Assembly: GCA_944383415.1 (NCBI GenBank)
Contig: CALWPK010000012.1
Span: 1 to 38,120, forward strand
Direction of reading: 5' to 3'
From: an uncultured Clostridia bacterium
GTDB taxonomy: Bacteria > Bacillota > Clostridia > Christensenellales > UBA1242
Length of the DNA stretch: 38,120 nucleotides
In this document: positions 34,119 to 38,120 of the stretch, in pieces
How positions within the stretch are numbered: the stretch's first letter is position 1
Layout: every line of letters starts with the position of its first letter
Made by a program: the position numbers and the translations under genes
The notes under the pieces: generated by a model
Database searches by the model: none
Told to the model about the DNA's origin: nothing
What the model saw: the letters and a program-made list of their open reading frames with translations, nothing else

Positions 34119-34895
34119 ATGGAAATACCAAAAATAGGATTGGGTACTTGGGGTTTAAAAGGGTCTGATTGTGAAAGAGTGGTAGAAAATGCTATCAAAA
34201 TTGGATATAGACATATTGATACGGCACAAATGTATGGAAACGAAAGAGAAGTGGGCAGGGCAATAAAAAATTCAAGAATTAACAGAAGTGAATTGTTTAT
34301 TACAACCAAACTTTGTTCTCCAAACACTAATTATGATTCAGTTATTAATGGAGTAAAAGAAAGTCTAAAAAATCTACAATTAGATTACTTAGATTTAGTT
34401 TTAATACATGAACCCTACACAAGTTCAGTTGAGATGTATAAAGCACTTGAATATTTGCAAACAAAAGGACTAATTAAACACATTGGGGTCTCAAATTTTA
34501 ATCGAAAACAGATAGATAATTTGCTTAACAATTGTACTATTTTGCCTTATGTGAACCAAATTGAAAATCATATCTTTTATCAAAGAGAAGAATATGTAAA
34601 ATATTTACAAAGTAAAGGAATTAAAGTTGTTGCTTGGAGTCCGCTTTGTGCTGATATTAACAAGATTACAAATAATCAAACAATAAGCGAAATCTCAAAA
34701 AAATATGATAAGACTCCTGCGCAAATTGCTTTAAAGTTTTTGCTCCAAAGAGATATTTATATAATACCGAAGAGTAAAAACGAAGAACGTCTTAAAGAAA
34801 ACTTAAATTTGAATTTTAGCATAGGAGAAGAAGATATGAACAAATTAAGAAAACTTGATAAAGGAAAGACTATTTTTGGTTGGGATAGAGACTAA
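34119..34895 (+). CDS. aldo/keto reductase
   Basis: 258 residues from ATG 34119, a monomeric (alpha/beta)8 NADPH-dependent oxidoreductase that reduces aldehydes, ketones or keto-acids. The tetrad is visible: D34 and Y39 in HIDTAQMYGNE, K64 in FITTKL, and H97 in LVLIHEP. GVSNFN and VNQIENHIFYQ follow, and the cofactor segment IIPKSKNEERLKENL is near 215-229. I favour the second ATG because GGGAGG precedes it and family members begin close to IPKIGLGTWGL. The first ATG (34107) sits at the leaderless position and would add four residues. The substrate is not predictable. Ordinary composition; no partner gene. Confidence 0.88.
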   Translation: MEIPKIGLGTWGLKGSDCERVVENAIKIGYRHIDTAQMYGNEREVGRAIKNSRINRSELFITTKLCSPNTNYDSVINGVKESLKNLQLDYLDLVLIHEPYTSSVEMYKALEYLQTKGLIKHIGVSNFNRKQIDNLLNNCTILPYVNQIENHIFYQREEYVKYLQSKGIKVVAWSPLCADINKITNNQTISEISKKYDKTPAQIALKFLLQRDIYIIPKSKNEERLKENLNLNFSIGEEDMNKLRKLDKGKTIFGWDRD

Positions 34896-35195
34896 TATAT
34901 TTTTATAATACGACTTTTTATGTTCAAATGAATTATAAGGATAAAAGAATTTTAAATCATAAAAAAATTCATAATCCATATTAAATTTTTAAGAAAATAA
35001 AAAACATTGTAAATTTAATACGAAAATAAATCTAAAAATACACAAGTGAATTGTGCATTGCGAAAGAATATGATTTTGAATGATATGAATAAATTTTTTG
35101 TTTTGAATGACAAAATAGTAAAATTTACTAGTAATGATAGAAATATTATGTTAGTTTTTTATAAAAATTAGAGAAATTAACAAATTTTAAAATTT
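34896..35195. other. gene-less AT-rich stretch
   Basis: No coding frame or RNA gene I can support. It contains a short palindrome TAGTAAA-A-TTTACTA near 35117-35131 and precedes the prephenate-dehydratase-like gene. Confidence 0.4.
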
Positions 35196-35209
35196 GATAT
35201 AGGAGAAAA

Positions 35210-35767
35210 ATGATTATCGGATTTCAAGGGATTAAAAATAGTTATAATGATTTTGCTACTGATATTTTTATTGAAAGATTAAAAATTAGAGATGTGGAAA
35301 AACTTCCACTTGTAATTTCAAAAAATGTTGCCAAGTCATTAATAGACAAAGAAATAGATTTTGGAGTATTTGCTATAAAAAATAATATTGCAGGTATTGT
35401 AAAAGAAAGCGAAAATATTATGAAGTCAAATTTATTTCAAGTGGTTGATACAATAGAAATGGAAATCAATCATTGTCTTTTTGTATTTGATGAAAATTCA
35501 ATTAAAAATCTAAAAACGATTGCTTCTCATCCGCAAGCTTTAAAACAATGTGAAAATTATATAAATTCGTATTTCCCAAATTGTAAATTGCAGAAACAAC
35601 TTGATACGTCAAAAACAGCAGAGGATTTGAAAAATGGAATTTTAAGCAAATCAACAGGTGTTATTTGTAGCGAAAAGGCGGGCATAGAAAATAATCTGTT
35701 TTTAATTTCAAAAAATATAGCAAACAAAACTAGTAAAACAACATTTTATCTTATAAAACTTAAATAA
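35210..35767 (+). CDS. stand-alone prephenate dehydratase-like domain
   Basis: 185 residues, matching just the catalytic (periplasmic-binding-like) domain of prephenate dehydratase without the ACT regulatory domain. Family landmarks: GFQGIKNSYNDFATDIF at the start, IDKEIDFGVFAIKNNIAG (about 47-64, compare D-G-V-x-P-I-E-N), then IASHPQALKQCENYI (about 103-117) and GVICSEKAGIENNLFLI. The usual TRF motif near the end is replaced by TTF, losing the arginine, and the N/P of PIEN is altered. It may be an inactive or re-purposed ligand-binding relative. AGGAGAAAA precedes the ATG. No other aromatic-amino-acid genes are nearby. Confidence 0.65.
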   Translation: MIIGFQGIKNSYNDFATDIFIERLKIRDVEKLPLVISKNVAKSLIDKEIDFGVFAIKNNIAGIVKESENIMKSNLFQVVDTIEMEINHCLFVFDENSIKNLKTIASHPQALKQCENYINSYFPNCKLQKQLDTSKTAEDLKNGILSKSTGVICSEKAGIENNLFLISKNIANKTSKTTFYLIKLK

Positions 35768-35818
35768 ATGATAGATGCTAAAATAAATAGAAAAAAGACA
35801 AAAACCTTTGAGATGTAA

Positions 35819-35911
35819 ATGATAAAAATCTTTTGCTACAAATTTTGGGTGTATTTGCAACAGTTTTTCGAACAAATTAAAGTTATGAAAATATAATAAA
35901 AAAGCCCCGAC
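35819..35911 (+). repeat. direct repeat, copy 1
   Basis: About 92 nt closely matching 37691-37782 in the same orientation. A 40-nt core (35833-35872) is identical to 37705-37744, and the flanks diverge gradually. It ends at the terminator hairpin of the tRNA fragment. Confidence 0.85.
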
Positions 35912-35923
35912 TTTACCGGAGTT
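35898..35923 (-). terminator. terminator behind the tRNA fragment
   Basis: On the minus strand CTCCG pairs with CGGGG (one T-G pair), followed by C and six or more T. It lies a few bases after the CCA of the tRNA fragment, as expected for a tRNA transcription unit. Confidence 0.6.
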
Positions 35924-35927
35924 TCAG

Positions 35928-35964
35928 TGGTAGAGATGAGTGGACTCGAACCACTGAATCCACC
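35928..35964 (-). pseudogene. tRNA 3'-end fragment (T arm, acceptor strand, CCA)
   Basis: On the minus strand a perfect T arm, AGTGG-TTCGAGT-CCACT (35955-35939), is followed by the 7-nt acceptor strand CATCTCT, discriminator A and CCA (35930-35928), then a terminator. The matching 5' acceptor strand AGAGATG, D arm and anticodon arm are not found within several hundred bases. This is therefore a truncated tRNA gene or the tRNA-derived half of an integration site. Amino-acid identity cannot be told. Confidence 0.7.
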
Positions 35965-36186
35965 TTATAGAAAAGTAATGAAAATGAAAGTTTTTTATGC
36001 TATCTGCTAAATGCCCTATAAATAAAAGCGTTTAGGTGTTTGCAAAATTTTTATTGTGTAAGTTTTTCAAAATTGTTGATTACTATTTACTATTTGCATT
36101 TTTTTGCTTTTTCACTCTTTTAAACTGCCTATAACTATTAAAGACTATTAAGATGATTGTAAATGGTATAAAAAGTAAAAATTTTG
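35965..36186. other. gene-less stretch upstream of the NTPase gene
   Basis: AT-rich with no supported gene. It replaces the place where the 5' part of the truncated tRNA should be. Confidence 0.4.
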
Positions 36187-36215
36187 TTTACAAAAACATT
36201 ATTTTTATTTATAAT
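36187..36215 (+). promoter_or_regulatory. promoter of the NTPase gene
   Basis: TTTACA (36187-36192), 17-nt spacer, TATAAT (36210-36215). The ATG follows after 11 nt, leaving a leader of only about 5 nt and no room for a Shine-Dalgarno sequence. Confidence 0.7.
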
Positions 36216-36226
36216 AATAAAAGATT

Positions 36227-36796
36227 ATGAAAGTTTTAGTTGGTAGTATAAATCCGTCTAAAATCCGTGCGGTAAAAAAGGCGTTTAAAAAATTAAAAAT
36301 TCAAGATGTTGAAGTTATAGGTGTTAAAGCGGAATCAAATGTTCCAAGTAAGCCTATTGGCTTTGAAATTTTGCGTGGATGTGAAAATCGTAATAATTTC
36401 CTCAAAAGATATGCAAATTTAGAAAAAATAGATTATGACTATTTATGTTCAATCGAAGGTGGGTTTTCTCTTGATGAAAACGGATTGCCTTTTGTTGTTA
36501 CATATGCCCTTGTTGAAGATAAAAATGGTAAAAAATCAACGGGGAAATCATTAGGTTTAAGATTAAATCGAAAAATGTTTAAATATGTTAGAGAGAATGG
36601 CTCTCTTAATAAAATAATTGAACAAATTAATGGAAACACAAATAATAAACAAAATGAAGGGATAACAGGTTTTTTGTCAAATGGAATTCTATCAAGAGAT
36701 AATGTTGACCATGAGGCAGTGGTATCAAGTTTAATTCCTTTGGTGTTTAAAGAAAATTATGATTTAATTTCAAATAATATAGGGGTGGAAGAATAA
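36227..36796 (+). CDS. inosine/xanthosine triphosphatase (YjjX/DUF84 family)
   Basis: 189 residues. It hydrolyses non-canonical purine triphosphates (ITP, XTP) to keep them out of nucleic acids. Family segments are clear: VGSINPSKIRAVKKAF (4-19), ESNVPSKPIGFEILRGCENR (36-55), SIEGGF (76-81) and GITGFLSNGILSRDNVDHEA (about 145-164). The ATG has no Shine-Dalgarno sequence and sits 11 nt after the -10. Followed 215 nt later by a Nudix gene in the same direction, within the segment bounded by direct repeats. Confidence 0.85.
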   Translation: MKVLVGSINPSKIRAVKKAFKKLKIQDVEVIGVKAESNVPSKPIGFEILRGCENRNNFLKRYANLEKIDYDYLCSIEGGFSLDENGLPFVVTYALVEDKNGKKSTGKSLGLRLNRKMFKYVRENGSLNKIIEQINGNTNNKQNEGITGFLSNGILSRDNVDHEAVVSSLIPLVFKENYDLISNNIGVEE

Positions 36797-37011
36797 ATCG
36801 AATTATTAAATGCTTGAACTTCCTAACCCGAGTTGTGGTAAATGTAATTATTTGAAAATATTTTAAATAATAATTATTGACAATTGTAAAAAAAAGAATA
36901 GATAACATTGTTGAAATAATTAAAAAATATAAGCAATCATTTTATTGCAAATAAATTTATTTTTTAGTAAAAGTTTTTTAAATGTTATATTTAAATTGCA
37001 GGAGAAAAATA

Positions 37012-37539
37012 TTGGACGAGTTGATAGACATTTTTGATGAAAATGGGAATTATATAAAAAAAGAAATGAAATCTGTTGCTCATAGTAAAGGACACTGGCA
37101 TAAATCAATTCACGCATACCTAGTAAATGACAAGAAAGAAATTGTCATACAAAAGAGAAGTGCAAATAAAGATTTCTATCCAAGTATTTGGGATGTTTCT
37201 TTTGCTGGACATGTTGGTGCAGGAGAATCCACAAAATCAAGTGCAATTCGTGAATGTCAAGAAGAATTAGGTATATGTTTAAGTGAAAATGAAATTGAAT
37301 ATCTTTTCACAAATCCCGAGAAATTACATTATGGAAATGTGATAAGTAATGAATTTGTTGATGTTTTCCTATGCAAGAAAAATTTTAATAAAATAGTAAA
37401 ACAAGATGAAGAAATTGATGATGTAAAGGTAATTAAGCTTGAAGAGTTTATTTCTATGATAGAAAATAAAGACCAGAATTTATTTCCGCACTATCATGAG
37501 TATGAGAGAATACTTCCTATTTTAAAAAATATTAAATAG
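37012..37539 (+). CDS. Nudix hydrolase, IPP-isomerase-like subfamily
   Basis: 175 residues from TTG 37012, chosen because CAGGAGAAAAATA lies just upstream and family members begin with ELIDIFDENG. The Nudix box is complete: G-x5-E-x7-RECQEELGI, residues 66-88. The layout (HKSIHAYLVND, VIQKRS, FYPSIWDVSFAGHV) matches the YfcD / isopentenyl-diphosphate-isomerase-like Nudix proteins, which hydrolyse nucleoside or other diphosphates. The substrate is not determined. An ATG 30 nt upstream (36982) is in frame but lacks a ribosome binding site. A strong terminator follows. Confidence 0.88.
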   Translation: MDELIDIFDENGNYIKKEMKSVAHSKGHWHKSIHAYLVNDKKEIVIQKRSANKDFYPSIWDVSFAGHVGAGESTKSSAIRECQEELGICLSENEIEYLFTNPEKLHYGNVISNEFVDVFLCKKNFNKIVKQDEEIDDVKVIKLEEFISMIENKDQNLFPHYHEYERILPILKNIK

Positions 37540-37599
37540 CAATCTACTGTTGCAAATTGATGCAAATGTATCAGTTTTAGGCAGTTTTAGAAAGAATTT

Positions 37600-37638
37600 G
37601 ACCGAAAGTTATGAGTTTTGACTTTCGGTCATTTTTTT
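37600..37638 (+). terminator. terminator after the Nudix gene
   Basis: GACCGAAAGT (37600-37609) pairs perfectly with ACTTTCGGTC (37621-37630), followed by ATTTTTTT. Confidence 0.9.
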
Positions 37639-37690
37639 AGGCACGCAAGAATAAAACGAATGAAATGAGTGTTTTCTTTTGCCTATTTTG

Positions 37691-37782
37691 ATGATAGAAA
37701 ACGCTTGCTACAAATTTTGGGTGTATTTGCAACAGTTTTTCGAATTAATTTTAGTTATAAAAACATAATAAAAACTCCGATT
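37691..37782 (+). repeat. direct repeat, copy 2
   Basis: Second copy of the 92-nt repeat (see 35819-35911), with the identical 40-nt core at 37705-37744, 1872 nt from the first. Here the tail AACTCCGATTTT runs into palindromic repeats instead of a tRNA terminator. Confidence 0.85.
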
Positions 37783-37784
37783 TT

Positions 37785-37860
37785 TGAAGTGAACCCCGAA
37801 GGGGTCACTCAAAATAAAAACCACTAGGAAGGTGAAGTGAACCCCGAAGGGTTCACTTCA
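37785..37860. repeat. two tandem palindromic elements
   Basis: Copy B (37833-37860) is a perfect hairpin, TGAAGTGAACCC-CGAA-GGGTTCACTTCA. Copy A (37785-37811) has the same left arm and loop, but its right arm is GGGGTCACTCA. A 21-nt spacer separates them. They resemble REP/MITE-like dispersed palindromes. Confidence 0.8.
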
Positions 37861-38120
37861 GAGTTCTGATTTTATAATTAATAAAGAAATAGATGATAAT
37901 ATTATATTTATAGCTTTATTAATTGATGCACCAAATAATTTAGTTATTGGAGATATGATTAATTATTATACAGCAGAAGATGATGAAACTTTAAAAATTA
38001 AAGTTGAAGATCAAAATAACGAAGGTTTCACAACTGTATATTCTGTTTTTGATAACCAAGGTGATTTAATTGGGTATAAAGTTTCTTTTGAAACTACTGA
38101 TAAAACAGCTTGCTACTCAT
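37841..38120 (+). CDS. partial ORF running off the right edge
   Basis: An open frame with no stop from 37841 to the window end. It is acidic and protein-like (for example IIFIALLIDAPNNLVIGDM, then FTTVYSVFDNQGDLIGYKVS). The first in-frame ATG is at 37955, in the middle of the protein-like part, and no ribosome binding site is evident. The sequence upstream of about 37868 is the palindromic repeat, so the 5' end may have been replaced by it. No family recognised. Confidence 0.4.

Noticed and set aside
35928..36030. Complete tRNA at the right-hand repeat
   Set aside because: No anticodon arm, D arm or matching 5' acceptor strand can be found; only the 3' part is present.

Overview
The window is low-GC DNA with a Bacillota (Firmicutes)-type gene set: AddAB instead of RecBCD, Mini-RNase III, a SigH-type sigma factor, a YjzC-like small protein, and TTGACA/TATAAT promoters with AGGAGG ribosome binding sites. 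Gene content and the very long S/T/Y-rich InlB-repeat protein suggest an uncultured, probably host-associated Clostridia-like lineage. That placement is inference.

Layout. (1) 1-2870, minus strand: a tight operon of seven small genes, including an ArdA antirestriction protein and a PcfK/AcrIIA9-like protein. It looks like the anti-defence cargo of a conjugative element and continues past the left edge. (2) 2871-4772: a mostly non-coding stretch with a minus-strand tRNA-Ser(GCT), whose 3' end faces the mobile cluster, and a 54-codon YjzC-like gene. (3) 4773-11188: addB-addA, the double-strand-break repair helicase/nuclease. (4) 11189-12105: a minus-strand membrane protein of unknown function and a doubtful small ORF. 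(5) 12206-16418: one compact operon mrnC-rlmB-sigH-dnaX-ybaB-recR, covering rRNA maturation and modification, a sigma factor, the clamp loader and recombinational repair. (6) 16748-25192: a single 2814-codon surface protein with an N-terminal membrane anchor, GLUG-like and beta-helix segments, about twelve InlB B-repeats and several divergent InlB/MucBP-like repeats. (7) 25593-32255: secA (minus), then a SpoU/TrmH methyltransferase overlapping a TIM-barrel isomerase, a small three-helix membrane protein and a polytopic glycosyltransferase-like protein. (8) 32256-38120: an accessory-looking tail with a HopA1-like protein, an MmcQ/YjbR protein, an aldo/keto reductase, a stand-alone prephenate-dehydratase-like domain, an inosine/xanthosine triphosphatase and a Nudix hydrolase. 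This tail also holds a tRNA 3' fragment, 92-nt direct repeats and palindromic repeats.

The most notable patterns are: (a) several genes whose start codon lies exactly 6 nt after a -10 hexamer, implying leaderless mRNAs (addB, mrnC, the glycosyltransferase and mmcQ, with a possible variant in the aldo/keto reductase); (b) the anti-defence operon next to tRNA-Ser; (c) the giant repeat protein; and (d) a 1.9-kb module with two nucleotide-hydrolase-type genes, bounded by direct repeats and a truncated tRNA. All assignments come from reading the sequence and recalling families; no searches were run.
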